A DNA stretch of 59,251 bases from Bacteroidaceae bacterium (GTDB lineage: Bacteria; Bacteroidota; Bacteroidia; Bacteroidales; Bacteroidaceae). Positions 9,376 to 19,000 of the stretch are shown piece by piece. The stretch is taken from the NCBI GenBank assembly GCA_017546785.1, contig JAFYRW010000031.1, positions 67,151 to 126,401 of the forward strand. The letters are read 5' to 3'. Below the pieces are notes generated by a model that saw only the letters and a program-made list of their open reading frames with translations, did no database searches and was not told the DNA's origin. The translations under genes and the position numbers were made by a program. The number at the start of each line of letters is the position of its first letter. The stretch's first letter is position 1.

Positions 9376-9406
9376 CAAAAGTACGCTTTTTTTTCGATGT
9401 TTCAAA
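9376..9406 (-). promoter_or_regulatory. Promoter of tmRNA
   Basis: On the minus strand there is TTTG (9403-9406), a 19-base spacer, then TACTTTTG (9376-9383), an exact Bacteroidota -33/-7 pair. Transcription should begin near 9370, with the leader removed by RNase P at 9356. Confidence 0.85.
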
Positions 9407-9440
9407 TAATCGAATGTCAATATATGTGAAACAGGGTAGT

Positions 9441-9483
9441 AAAACAAGATAGAGTGAATTGTTGATTCACTCTATCTTGTTTT
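9441..9483 (-). terminator. Terminator after the DUF5723 gene
   Basis: A 19-bp perfect stem (9441-9459 with 9465-9483) has the loop TGTTG and ends in TTTT on the minus strand. The first arm overlaps the stop codon of the DUF5723 gene. Confidence 0.85.
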
Positions 9484-10868
9484 TATTTGCGTTTGCCAAT
9501 TGTTGCGCTCAGACCTATTGTAATATGTGAATTTAAATTATCGATAGGTATATATTGCGGTGTAACCCTTGTAATCATATAGTCGCTTCCAATAAATAGG
9601 TTGAATACTCGAGGATGAATAGATAACATCCAGCCTAAACTCTTACCGTATGTTGTCTGACTGTAGTTCACCGATGCCGAGAGCCATTTTAGAGGAGCAA
9701 AATTTATATATCCTCGTGCCTGATATGTTCTGTCGCACTCAAACTCCGAGAAACGCTGGCTGTACAATACTGCTACCGACAGAGGATTGTAGAAAGGCAT
9801 CTTATACTCGATACCAAGATTCATTGTAGGGCTCAACTTTGTGATTTTGGGCTTTACTCCATCGTATGTAAGCTCTATCATCTTAGCCGCATCTTCGCCC
9901 AGTCTCTCAAACTCCTTCTCAATAGTGGACTCAATGTTATTCGGGTCAATCTCCTTAAAACCGTCGAACTCAACCTTGCCATCGGCACTCTGACCGCTCA
10001 TCATATACTGCCAATTTATGTAGCCGAGGTCTACTACGGCTGCCGACAGAATCAATCCCGGAACAATATCGTCCATATCATACTCTATACCTAAATCAAC
10101 GCCGAATCCATAGGCCGACGGAGTGCCAATCTTGCCAAGAGCGAAATTGTCTATAATTCCCTCCTCGTTTGTTGTAATATCGGCTTCACAATATAGCGCA
10201 GCCTGTGCTTTTGCGTGACTCTCTACCATCCAACGATTCTCGCTGAGCTCTATATTGAGTTTGTCTACAGTTATATCGGCGTGAGCCAATCCGACAAGAT
10301 ATTTTGCATTGACACCAATGCGGAATCCATCGAAAATCTCGTGAGAATATCCTAATGTGGCAGCAGCGTAGTTCATCGTGTTGATGTTTATGCCAGAAAA
10401 ACTGTATGAACTCTCCTGTAGGCCCTTCTTTGCAAATTCAAAGAATCCTTTAGGCAACAGAATCGATGTTGAACTGTGCAGAGAAATACCGAAAGAGGTG
10501 TATCCACCCAACATTCGGAATCCGAGTCCTAATATTGTCTCATCGAGATTCAACCCGAATCGTGCTATATCGGGCAGGCTGTTCAGGAACTTATTCTGGT
10601 CTACGCTTCCACTCATAAATGTAGCCAGCTTGTTGTTTTCTACAGGATATATGAAATTTGATAGTCCTATATTGCTTTTTGTTCCTACAGATAAATTACC
10701 GGTTGCTATAGAGAGATAATTGCGCTCGCCCCTCATCGCAGGGTTTAATTTGTATTTGTAGAGTGATGCTCCATCGAGGAAATATGCCGATGTTGCAGTC
10801 TGAGCCATTGCTGCCGTTGAGAATGCAAAAACAAATAATGCTACTATTATATATCTGATATTTTTCAT
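9483..10868 (-). CDS. DUF5723 family predicted outer-membrane beta-barrel protein
   Basis: This is a 461-residue protein with a signal peptide (MKNIRYIIVALFVFAFSTAAMAQ). The mature start TATSAYFLDGASLYKYKLNPA and the GTKSNIGLSNFIYP segment are characteristic of DUF5723, a Bacteroidota family. Alternating hydrophobic strands run to the C-terminus (SHITIGLSATIGKRK), as in PorP/OmpP1-like barrels. Function is unknown. It starts 19 bp after the stop of the giant lipoprotein gene and is surely co-transcribed with it, suggesting that the two work together at the outer membrane. Confidence 0.8.
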   Translation of the reverse strand: MKNIRYIIVALFVFAFSTAAMAQTATSAYFLDGASLYKYKLNPAMRGERNYLSIATGNLSVGTKSNIGLSNFIYPVENNKLATFMSGSVDQNKFLNSLPDIARFGLNLDETILGLGFRMLGGYTSFGISLHSSTSILLPKGFFEFAKKGLQESSYSFSGININTMNYAAATLGYSHEIFDGFRIGVNAKYLVGLAHADITVDKLNIELSENRWMVESHAKAQAALYCEADITTNEEGIIDNFALGKIGTPSAYGFGVDLGIEYDMDDIVPGLILSAAVVDLGYINWQYMMSGQSADGKVEFDGFKEIDPNNIESTIEKEFERLGEDAAKMIELTYDGVKPKITKLSPTMNLGIEYKMPFYNPLSVAVLYSQRFSEFECDRTYQARGYINFAPLKWLSASVNYSQTTYGKSLGWMLSIHPRVFNLFIGSDYMITRVTPQYIPIDNLNSHITIGLSATIGKRK

Positions 10869-10887
10869 AATTCTTGCCTATAAGTGA

Positions 10888-13800
10888 TTATTCATTAAGA
10901 TCGATAGCAATATCTCCGCCAACCTCAAATACTATATTTGAGATTTTTATTCCCTGAGTGCCTTTTAGGCCGCTTGTGCCGGTAGTATGGTCGGTTGCAG
11001 CCTTTATAGAGAATGCCAATTTGTCGAGTGCCGAAATGTCGCCCTTCTTGCTCTTTATGCTGAATACGAAATTCTGTGCCTCTTGCTCGCTCAATTTTCC
11101 ATTCTCGTCGATGATGCAGCCACCCTCTCCTGCTTTTATTACAAGCTCGTCGATGGTGATATCCTCGATAACCTTATTGTTCTCGTCAAGAGGAACAACC
11201 TTGAGCGACAATCCTAGAGGAATGGTGTTTATAATATCCATCTTTGCGGTAAGCGAAATGTTGCTTACCATATCAAGAGTCTCCTCTATGCTGCCCTTTA
11301 GTCCACCGATGGTGTCACTGTAGCACATACTGAAATTGTCGAACTTCAAAGGAATGACAACGGCGTAAGAACCGTTGAGCTTAATGGGATCTGCGATATT
11401 CACGTGGTGGCTGCCTCCCTTTATCACAGGCTCAATCTTAAAGTCGATAGAATTGGGCACCTTTGCCAAAAGGTTGGCAAGGTTGGGAATCTCGACATTG
11501 TTGTAGCCTGCCTTTGACACTCTGCTCGCGTCGCTTGTTATGAATATTTTGGTCTCTTTGGCTGTTATCTCTCCTGTCTTTGCGTTGTATTCGGCAGGTA
11601 GAATGCTCAGCTGAGTGTTAATCTCAGATGTAGGTATCTTGATGCCATTCTCATCCTTGCAGAATAGCTCAAGATTGACATCAACGGGAATGCCTATGGT
11701 GTTCTCTATCACAAACTCCAGCTGAGGTTCGGCCAAAGTAATTGAGTTGCCCTCCTCCTTCAAGAAGGCAAGCTCGTCGCCAAGGTCAAGGTCGAACGAC
11801 TCTTCGATATTGTCAATCTTGCCGTTGTATATACCGTGGAATGTCTTTACCTCAATATCGTCGATATTGAAATTGACGAACATCTCAATCTTGTCGAGCT
11901 TATCCAATACTGTAGAGTGGAATTCCATACCACGGATAGATGCGTCGCCATTGACCGATATATTGTTGCTGTATTTAAGATATTTGTTGCCGTCGGTAGA
12001 ATCTGCCGGTGTTAGGGCTATGTCGCCAAACTCCTTGACAAAGTCGAGTCCGTCGCATATAAGTTCAAATTCGAGTTTTCCATCGCTTGAAGGATGATAC
12101 AGTGTGTTTATGTTCAAAGAACCGTCGCCAATGGTAATTGCAACGTCGGGGTTGCTGTTGGGCGATTTCTTCAGCTTGAGGAACGATGGCAATTCAAGAT
12201 TCATATCAAGCTCAATGTCGGTGTTAAGGTCGTCCAATCCAAGAATCTCAAGGTCGAACTTCATTCTGACATCCTTTGTGAAGCCAATGCTGTCTATGCG
12301 GCCAATCTCGCTGGGAACCTCCTCGAGAATGTCGAACTTGCTTGTGGTGTTTGTGCTTGCCTGAATAACCTCTGTCTGTACAACGGCATCCTTGATTACA
12401 AGGTCGGCGCCGTGCATTGTAAACTCGGCCTTTTTGTTGCCTTTGAGGTTCTCCAATGTTGCAGCCATTGATTCAAACTCGCTGCCGGCCAAGATAAGAT
12501 ACTCAATCTCGTTCTTGTCTGAGTCTATGAATGAGATATTGGCCTTTACGTCCATTTTGCAGGTATAATTGTTTTCGTCGGTCTTGTCAATCTCTTTGTA
12601 TAATGAGAATTTATGCAATGCGATGTCCCAATGTGTGTTTGCGAGAATGCTTATGTCGTAAATGTAGAAGGCGTGCGCTTCCTCGTCGTATACAATCTCT
12701 TTACCTTTGCCCTCGTAGCTCGAAAGCTCATTGTCAATATACAGGCTGTCGGGAAAGTCCATCTTAAGGGCATAGCCGTTCTTCAGGTTAAAGTCATTGA
12801 ACCAATTGCCCTCCATCTTAGTCTCGAATTTAATGTGGCTCTTTTCGGCATTGAACAGAATATAGTCTATTCTGTCAATATGCTTGAGATTGTCGAATTC
12901 TCCCGAGAATTCAATGTCGATAGGCTTAAAGTCTACCTGAAGGTCCTTGGTCTTTCCTTGAATGTCCTCGAATTGTAGGGGTACGTTTATAAACACGTTG
13001 AACTGGAAGTTCTCGCGTTTCATAATCTCTGCGTCGGGAACAATGTCTCCCTCTACACTATAGTTTATCGTATAGAAAATCTCCTCATCAACCTTTATTG
13101 TTCCATTATTGATGAGCGACTCTACATTGCTTATCTCTTCGATATAAAAGCTGATGGGGGTAGAGTTTGAATTTGCCTCGGGAATAAGGTTTTCTACCTT
13201 TATAGTGTTTTTGTTTAGCAAAGAGTATTTGCTCTTTTGGCTGGCGTCGTTGTCCAACGACAGAACAAACATTTCGGGGAATGTAATCTCAAAATCAATG
13301 CTCTTGTCGATGTTCTTTAATGCAAGAGGGTGGGTTACAATAACCTCAACCTTGCAGCCGAGCTTAATCTTTTTTATTGTCTCAATCTCGTTTGGCAGCT
13401 TATACTCGAAGCTACAATCCACATTCTGATTCTCAATGTCTATTGTCTGATTGAAAGGAATTTTGCCCAAAGTTGCAGGGTTGAACGTTCCTTTGTCTAT
13501 AAGGTCGAATATCTGGTCGAGATAAGAGTTTGCAACGCTCTGGCTTACATTTGATTTAAGTGTGGGGAGCTTGCTGTTGAGATCGCTAAAGGAGATTGAC
13601 GGAGTGTTGAATTCCGCGGGGTCTATATTCTTTCCTTCAATGTGTACGTCGGTGATTTTGGCATCGTTGAAAGACATTTCCATAGATTCCTGTATGGGGT
13701 CGATGGAGAGTTTTATGGGGTCGATGCTCTCTGTTATAGAAATATCGTCCTTTTTGCTGATGCTGTAAACGCCATCTTCGCCCTTTGCTAGAAGGTCGAT

Positions 13801-13989
13801 TCCTTCGGTGTCAATTAAAGAGTCGAGAACAAAGGCTTTTAATGAGCCAATAGGCAATGCTATCTTGTTGCCTTCTAATTTTACATCTGTGGAAATTTCT
13901 TTGTTTACTAGGTCGTAATTATGGTCTACGCAAGAGTAAAAAAAGAAAAATGCTCCCCAAAAGAGCACAACCAATATTTTTTTATACAT
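10888..13989 (-). CDS. Large lipoprotein of unknown function
   Basis: This protein has 1033 residues. The N-terminus MYKKILVVLFWGAFFFFYSC ends in a lipobox with Cys20, so it is a predicted lipoprotein. No enzyme motif is visible. The chain is made of repeating beta-rich segments with recurring phrases such as KFDLEILGLDDLNTDIELDM and VIENTIGIPVDVNLELFCK, plus many acidic residues. This is compatible with a string of immunoglobulin-like modules, though I cannot name the family. It is followed after 18 bp by the DUF5723 barrel gene, so a surface lipoprotein/barrel pair is likely. The 5' leader would be about 165 nt if the TATCTTTG element at 14160-14167 is its promoter. Confidence 0.8.
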   Translation of the reverse strand: MYKKILVVLFWGAFFFFYSCVDHNYDLVNKEISTDVKLEGNKIALPIGSLKAFVLDSLIDTEGIDLLAKGEDGVYSISKKDDISITESIDPIKLSIDPIQESMEMSFNDAKITDVHIEGKNIDPAEFNTPSISFSDLNSKLPTLKSNVSQSVANSYLDQIFDLIDKGTFNPATLGKIPFNQTIDIENQNVDCSFEYKLPNEIETIKKIKLGCKVEVIVTHPLALKNIDKSIDFEITFPEMFVLSLDNDASQKSKYSLLNKNTIKVENLIPEANSNSTPISFYIEEISNVESLINNGTIKVDEEIFYTINYSVEGDIVPDAEIMKRENFQFNVFINVPLQFEDIQGKTKDLQVDFKPIDIEFSGEFDNLKHIDRIDYILFNAEKSHIKFETKMEGNWFNDFNLKNGYALKMDFPDSLYIDNELSSYEGKGKEIVYDEEAHAFYIYDISILANTHWDIALHKFSLYKEIDKTDENNYTCKMDVKANISFIDSDKNEIEYLILAGSEFESMAATLENLKGNKKAEFTMHGADLVIKDAVVQTEVIQASTNTTSKFDILEEVPSEIGRIDSIGFTKDVRMKFDLEILGLDDLNTDIELDMNLELPSFLKLKKSPNSNPDVAITIGDGSLNINTLYHPSSDGKLEFELICDGLDFVKEFGDIALTPADSTDGNKYLKYSNNISVNGDASIRGMEFHSTVLDKLDKIEMFVNFNIDDIEVKTFHGIYNGKIDNIEESFDLDLGDELAFLKEEGNSITLAEPQLEFVIENTIGIPVDVNLELFCKDENGIKIPTSEINTQLSILPAEYNAKTGEITAKETKIFITSDASRVSKAGYNNVEIPNLANLLAKVPNSIDFKIEPVIKGGSHHVNIADPIKLNGSYAVVIPLKFDNFSMCYSDTIGGLKGSIEETLDMVSNISLTAKMDIINTIPLGLSLKVVPLDENNKVIEDITIDELVIKAGEGGCIIDENGKLSEQEAQNFVFSIKSKKGDISALDKLAFSIKAATDHTTGTSGLKGTQGIKISNIVFEVGGDIAIDLNE

Positions 13990-14530
13990 AGAATATAGAT
14001 TTTTTTGAACTTTCGGAATTTAACTTTTTACAGAAATATCCCTCCCAAATATTGCAAAAGACAATTGCTTGGTTCCTTTAATTAGATAGCGTAAGTTGTT
14101 GATTGATAAACAATACGGAATCTCTTAAAGTCAGTATTCCTGTTTTGTGCTTTTCTTTGCAAAGATAATGGTTCTTTTGCATTTAATGATATTTTTTAAC
14201 AATATATTTTGTCTTTTGTGTCAAAATGTACTTTGGTTGTTCATAATTTGTTGCTATGGAATAAACCATCTGTTTATGAGCAATATAGAGTATCTCCTCA
14301 TCGGCCGATGAAAAGGGCTTTTTTTTGAAAATACCGGAATGGTTGTGAATCGTTTCCTTTGTACAATGTCTATGTGAAAAAGGCGGGTTATTATAGCCTG
14401 TCGAAATAAAAAAGCGTGAGAGTACTCTTGAAATGTACTCGGCTTTTTATTGCTTTTTGAAAGAAAGTGGATGCTAGTCTAAAAGCTGTGCCTGTCGGAA
14501 TCTGTTGCGGTAGAGCCTGATAGAATGGGA
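13990..14530. other. 540-bp region without a recognisable gene
   Basis: No credible coding frame is seen. The left 170 bp would be the untranslated leader of the lipoprotein mRNA. The middle holds two small inverted repeats (ATAAAC 14261-14266 with GTTTAT 14272-14277, and the palindrome CATCGGCCGATG at 14299-14310) followed by eight T. A larger inverted repeat lies at 14408-14448 (AAAAAGC...GAGTAC with GTACTC...GCTTTTT). A plus-strand TAATTTG at 14244-14250, with TTTG 12 bases ahead of it at 14232-14235, is only a partial promoter match. A small untranslated RNA is possible but unproven. Confidence 0.5.
14160..14167 (-). promoter_or_regulatory. -7 promoter element for the lipoprotein-DUF5723 operon
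   Basis: The minus strand reads TATCTTTG, an exact TAnnTTTG match, about 170 bp before the lipoprotein ATG. Confidence 0.6.
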
Positions 14531-14570
14531 AATTAAAAAGGGAATTATGTCCATAATTCCCTTTTTAATT
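14531..14570 (-). terminator. Terminator after the thioredoxin-like gene
   Basis: A perfect 18-bp stem (14531-14548 with 14553-14570) has the loop GTCC. It carries CCCTTTTTAATT on each strand, so it could work in both directions. It ends 2 bases before the stop codon of the gene it follows. Confidence 0.8.
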
Positions 14571-14571
14571 C

Positions 14572-15063
14572 TTATACATCGTGGATTATTGTTTTTAGCA
14601 TATCAAGGAATATTGCAACATCGAATTTTGCTCCCAGAATTTCGCCCTCCTTGAATCCATTGGGCGACAATACCAAATATGTGGGGAAAATGTATATTGT
14701 ATATTTCTTTGCTATCTCCTGACCAATGCCTCCATCTTCGCCGTCAATCATTATTGGGACAAAATGGTTGTTTATATATTCGCCACATTCGGGAGTGGGG
14801 AATATCTCCTTTTCCATCTTTCGGCAGGGGCCGCAGGTCTTTGTGTGAAAATTGATAAGGACATATTTTCCTTCAGCTTCGGCCTTTGCAAGAGCCTCCT
14901 CCAAAGTGATGTTGAAGAATTCCGTTCCTTTCTCCCCGATGCTGTCTTTTTTCTCAATAGCAATCTCTGCTGCTTGAACCGTATTCTGAGAATTGGACTT
15001 TGTGTTGCCGCAGGCATAAACCATTGCAATAAAACAACATATAATAATTTTCACTATCTTCAT
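14572..15063 (-). CDS. Thioredoxin-like lipoprotein
   Basis: This is a 163-residue protein with a lipoprotein signal (MKIVKIIICCFIAMVYAC, Cys18) and a thioredoxin fold. The redox motif is Cys77-Gly-Pro-Cys80 in FHTKTCGPCRKME, and the probable cis-proline is in IFPTYLV. The CGPC active site argues for a periplasmic disulfide reductase or thiol-redox role rather than an oxidase. The partner is unknown. It is a single-gene unit with its own promoter (15100-15107) and terminator, divergent from the acetyltransferase gene. Confidence 0.88.
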   Translation of the reverse strand: MKIVKIIICCFIAMVYACGNTKSNSQNTVQAAEIAIEKKDSIGEKGTEFFNITLEEALAKAEAEGKYVLINFHTKTCGPCRKMEKEIFPTPECGEYINNHFVPIMIDGEDGGIGQEIAKKYTIYIFPTYLVLSPNGFKEGEILGAKFDVAIFLDMLKTIIHDV

Positions 15064-15099
15064 TGTGTGTTAATGTGTTTGTGATAAACTTTTCTACAG

Positions 15100-15107
15100 C
15101 AAAAATA
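15100..15107 (-). promoter_or_regulatory. -7 promoter element for the thioredoxin-like gene
   Basis: The minus strand reads TATTTTTG, an exact TAnnTTTG match, about 37 bp before the ATG. Confidence 0.6.
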
Positions 15108-15162
15108 AACAAATTTTAATTACTATAGTCTAAAAAATGGTTTTTTTAGAGGGGAAAATGTC

Positions 15163-15170
15163 TATCTTTG
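15163..15170 (+). promoter_or_regulatory. -7 promoter element for the GNAT gene
   Basis: TATCTTTG, an exact consensus match, with a T-run about 20 bases upstream. It implies a leader of about 33 nt before the ATG at 15208. Confidence 0.7.
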
Positions 15171-15207
15171 AAATTTAAATGTCGTTACTCATATTTTTGT
15201 ACTTATT

Positions 15208-15660
15208 ATGGCCGATTATAATATTTCAAAAGCTCTTCCCGATGATGCGGATGCAATTGTGCAGTTTCAGATGGCAATGGCTATGGAGACTGAGGGGGTT
15301 GCTCTCGATAGAGAGAGCGTGCAGCAGGGTGTTTCTGCTGTGATGAAAGATGAGTCGCGTGGAGTCTATATTGTGGCAAAGGCCGGCGCTGCCACTATCG
15401 GCAGCCTTATGATTACTCGCGAGTGGAGCGATTGGACCAACCGCTGGTATTGGTGGGTACAGAGCGTGTATGTGTTGCCCGACTATCGCAAAAAAGGTGT
15501 TTTTAAGGCACTCTATTCCTGCGTTAAAGAGCTTGCCAAAGAGGCCGGTGTCTCTAAAGTTCGTTTGTACGTCGATAGGGGTAATCGTCTGGCGCAGACA
15601 GCGTATGAAAAGCTTGGAATGGCAGAATGCCACTATCTGATGTATGAAGAAGAATTATAA
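15208..15660 (+). CDS. GNAT-family N-acetyltransferase
   Basis: This is a 150-residue cytoplasmic protein of the acetyl-CoA-dependent acetyltransferase superfamily. Motif A is VQSVYVLPDYRKKGVFKALY (about residues 88-107), with the pyrophosphate-binding R-K-K-G-V-F turn. Motif B includes YVDRGNRLAQTAYEKLGM, where the asparagine followed by a Y-x-x-x-G-F/M segment is typical. The substrate is not predictable. It is first in a rightward unit with the small unknown gene, which begins 6 bp after its stop. Confidence 0.9.
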   Translation: MADYNISKALPDDADAIVQFQMAMAMETEGVALDRESVQQGVSAVMKDESRGVYIVAKAGAATIGSLMITREWSDWTNRWYWWVQSVYVLPDYRKKGVFKALYSCVKELAKEAGVSKVRLYVDRGNRLAQTAYEKLGMAECHYLMYEEEL

Positions 15661-15666
15661 ATAATT

Positions 15667-15963
15667 ATGTATCAGAAATTTATAATTACCGACGATGGTG
15701 AACTGAGATTCGGCAATGTGTATCATCATAGGAATCTGTTGCGTTGGGACGAGGGCTGCTCCAATGGCGGTGGATTGTGGCGCGTAGATGAGGCTCGCGC
15801 GGCGGTAATTCTCTATGGTCGTTCGTTTGAATTTGGTGCGCCGTCGTTCAATAATCTCAAATATGTAAATTGGGATGGAATTGATGGGGTGGAGCGTCAG
15901 CTTTTCTATCAGCCTCACTGGCCGTATGACGAAACACTCGTTCCTGTTGGCACAATGTACTGA
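15667..15963 (+). CDS. Small protein of unknown function
   Basis: A 98-residue soluble protein that I do not recognise. It is rich in aromatic residues (FYQPHWPYDETLVPVG) with no signal peptide or membrane segment. The frame is in step with the previous gene (6-bp gap) and its codon use matches its neighbours, which supports a real gene co-transcribed with the GNAT acetyltransferase. It could be a partner or modification target of that enzyme, but this is only inferred from position. Confidence 0.6.
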   Translation: MYQKFIITDDGELRFGNVYHHRNLLRWDEGCSNGGGLWRVDEARAAVILYGRSFEFGAPSFNNLKYVNWDGIDGVERQLFYQPHWPYDETLVPVGTMY

Positions 15964-16027
15964 TACTTTCAGTATATATATAATGTCTGCTATCGAAAAT
16001 ATTCTTCAGAGTCTTTGCTGCCGGGCG

Positions 16028-16047
16028 TACTTTTGTATATATATTTG
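16028..16047 (+). promoter_or_regulatory. Overlapping -7 elements for the GH18 gene
   Basis: Two exact TAnnTTTG matches lie almost back to back, TACTTTTG 16028-16035 and TATATTTG 16040-16047. Start of transcription near 16040-16053 leaves a 40-50 nt leader and supports the ATG at 16092. Confidence 0.6.
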
Positions 16048-16091
16048 TAACCGTGTTTAATAAAAAAATGATGAACGATAATATTCAGAAT

Positions 16092-19000
16092 ATGAAAAGA
16101 AAAGCCATTGCACTCATCCTTTTCTTTGTGTCGTTGTGCGGCATTGCACAGGTAACAAATAATGCAATAAGCCTCGAAAGGAACGGTTGCGTTTCGTTAG
16201 GAGCCCTGCGGGATAGTGCCGTCGGAACGGGTACTACATTGCAGCTATGGTTCAATCCTCAGCATTGGATTCCTGGAGCGAACATTCTCTCGTGGGGAAA
16301 TAGTCTAAATATTCAGTTGGGTAATCCGGGAGAAGTTTTGGTGAAAAGTGCCGATGAAAGCACTGTTTTTGCCGATACTAGCCTCTCGGCTGGTAATTGG
16401 GCACATCTTACCCTGTTGCTCGACAGCAATATCCGTTTGCTTGTGAATAATTCAAACGAACAGGGCTTTGCGTTGTCACAATCGTTCACAATTCCTGCAG
16501 AGGCGCCACTGCTGCTCGGCGGAGGTTTTCTTGGACGCATAGACGAGGTTCGTGTGTGGAATTTTATCCTTCCTGCGGAGTATAACCGCTTTTGGAATAA
16601 TACGATAGACAGCTTTAATCCTCAATGGGAACATCTTGCTGCATATTGGAAATTCGACCAGACACGCCTTGCTGCCAACGTATATGACTACAGCGGCAAA
16701 GGACACAACGGAACATTCAGCGCGAACGGTGTTAAGCGCGTCGCCGTTAAGGATAACCCTCAATTTACGTACCGCCGCAATCTTGCTTACGCCGACTGCA
16801 GCCGCTTCTTTGATCGTGGCGTTCAGCACGGGCAGTATCTCAAAAGCAATGTGATAAGTATGATTGGAGCAACAGCTCAGGCCGACGGCTCTCTGAAATA
16901 CAAACAGCCCGACAACAAGGGCGTAATTATAAACGGCAGCTATCTTGCCGAATATAATGGACGCGCCGGTGTGCTCAATCTTACGGGCGCAGGCTCGTTG
17001 ATGAATGTCGGCAAGGAGTCGCTCATTGCTTTCAATAATAGCACTTATCTTGAAACAACCACCGCCTATACATTTATGACCTGGTTGTCGTTGGACAAAT
17101 GGACTCCCGGAGCGTTTCTTATTAAAAAGGAGAGCAGCGACAATAACGGAATATCATTGCGTATGGGTGACGCGCAAGGAGAGCTTATACTGCGTTGCAA
17201 TGGTGTGGAATTTACATACGGCACCGCGCTGTCGCTTGATAAATGGCATCACGTGGCTTTCTCTACCAATGCCGCCACTCTTGGCAGTGAGTTTATTCTT
17301 GTGGTCGATGGCATTACCGTCGCTCCTGCCTATAGTCATACTACGGCTGCAGCAACAACACTCAGTGGCTTAGGCTCTACCGACTGTATCATTGGCCGCG
17401 ACATTGATGGTAAATTGGACAATACAATCACTTGGTCGCAGAAGTTCGGAGCCTCTGATATTGTTGCGCAAAGTACAACGCCTCTTGAGCCGGGCATTGG
17501 TAAGGCTATCACTGGAGCCTATTCGCGCAGTGTCGATGGATTCTGGAAATATGACCTTCCCGAAGATCTTGGCCGTGACAGCTATTCTACTCCCGAGTGG
17601 TTCAGGATGATTAAGGCTACATTCGACGGCTATGAGGGGGCGCACGTAACCATCAGTCTCGACAAATGGTCCGATGAGTTCTTTACTAAGATAAACAACG
17701 ATGCACAATATCGCGAGGCGCTTGCCGATGCAATATCGGCAATGGGTAATGAGCCTTTTCTCGATGGCGTAGATTATGACTTTGAGTGGAATAATAACTG
17801 GAGCGGAATAGGCGCACTCTGTCTGCTGGTGCGCGCAAAGTTGTACGATGGCAAGATACAGGCAGTGTCGCCTCACGAGCTATACTACAATTTCCCCACC
17901 GACAAAATGCAGTATGTCGATTACTTCAATTTCCAGGATTATGGTCCGGGAAACAAGAATATATTTAATTTCGACAACTACAAGAACTTCTTTACCAAGG
18001 CAAAGAATCACGGCTATCCGGTAGAGAAGATTATGCTCTCTTACGCAACTACCACCAGCGGAGCAATGTACAGCAACGGCAGTCGTCCGGCAAGCAGCCA
18101 TAAGGAGTATGCTCCCACAGGCTGGCGCTCAATGCCGTACGAGACTTTTGGCTACAGCCAGAATACCTATGATGTTGGCGAGGGGCTGACACGCTATTTT
18201 ACAGGAATGGAGCAGGTGTGGTTGCGTAGCGAATATATGAATAACAACGGTTGTGCCGGAATATTCTATTGGGATATGGGTAACGACACTCGCGACTGCA
18301 ACGACCCACGTTCGCTTGCCACACACGCATCGTTTGCCATAAACAGCAATGTGCAAAAAATAGTTGAGAAGGTTGATGCTGCCGCCGAGGCTCCAGAGGA
18401 GTATGAATATGAGGAGATTAAGACAGAATACTATCGTATACGCAGTGTAGCCGATGGTCACACTGCACACTATCTCTATCAGAATGGTGACGAGCTGTTC
18501 GCGGGCGAAAAGGGTGGTGAGGTGCGCAGTATCTTCTGCTTTGAGGAGGCCGCAGAGGCTAACGCCTACTATCTGAAAGCCAATGATGGTCGTTACATAC
18601 AGGACCGCAGCAAATTGCTGGCAACGCAAGATACCTATCGTTTCGACAAGACACCAATATCTTACAGTCTCAAAGGTGAGGAGTATAGCTATCCCGAGGG
18701 ACACTACTGCTTTGAACAGACCAACTACACGCCAAATAAGCCCAATTTTACCGATGTTCAGCGCTGTCTGAAATGCAACGGAAACAACGCGGGCGTTTCA
18801 ACCTGGGGCCCTTGGACTGCAGCGTCGCATTGGGCTATAGAGCCAGTTTATGGATACAATGTGTACACTGTCGCGCTTGCCGATGTTTATGCCGTTACCT
18901 GCCTTATGCCGGGCTATACAGGCAGTAGCATAATATATGACGGCGGCTTTATCGCTCTTGTTGCAGGTGAGGAGATTACAGCCGACAAAATTGCTTCGAG

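Noticed and set aside
12094-12471. Plus-strand frames inside the large lipoprotein gene
   Set aside because: They are shadows of a 1033-codon minus-strand gene with a lipobox and normal codon use. No control signals are present.
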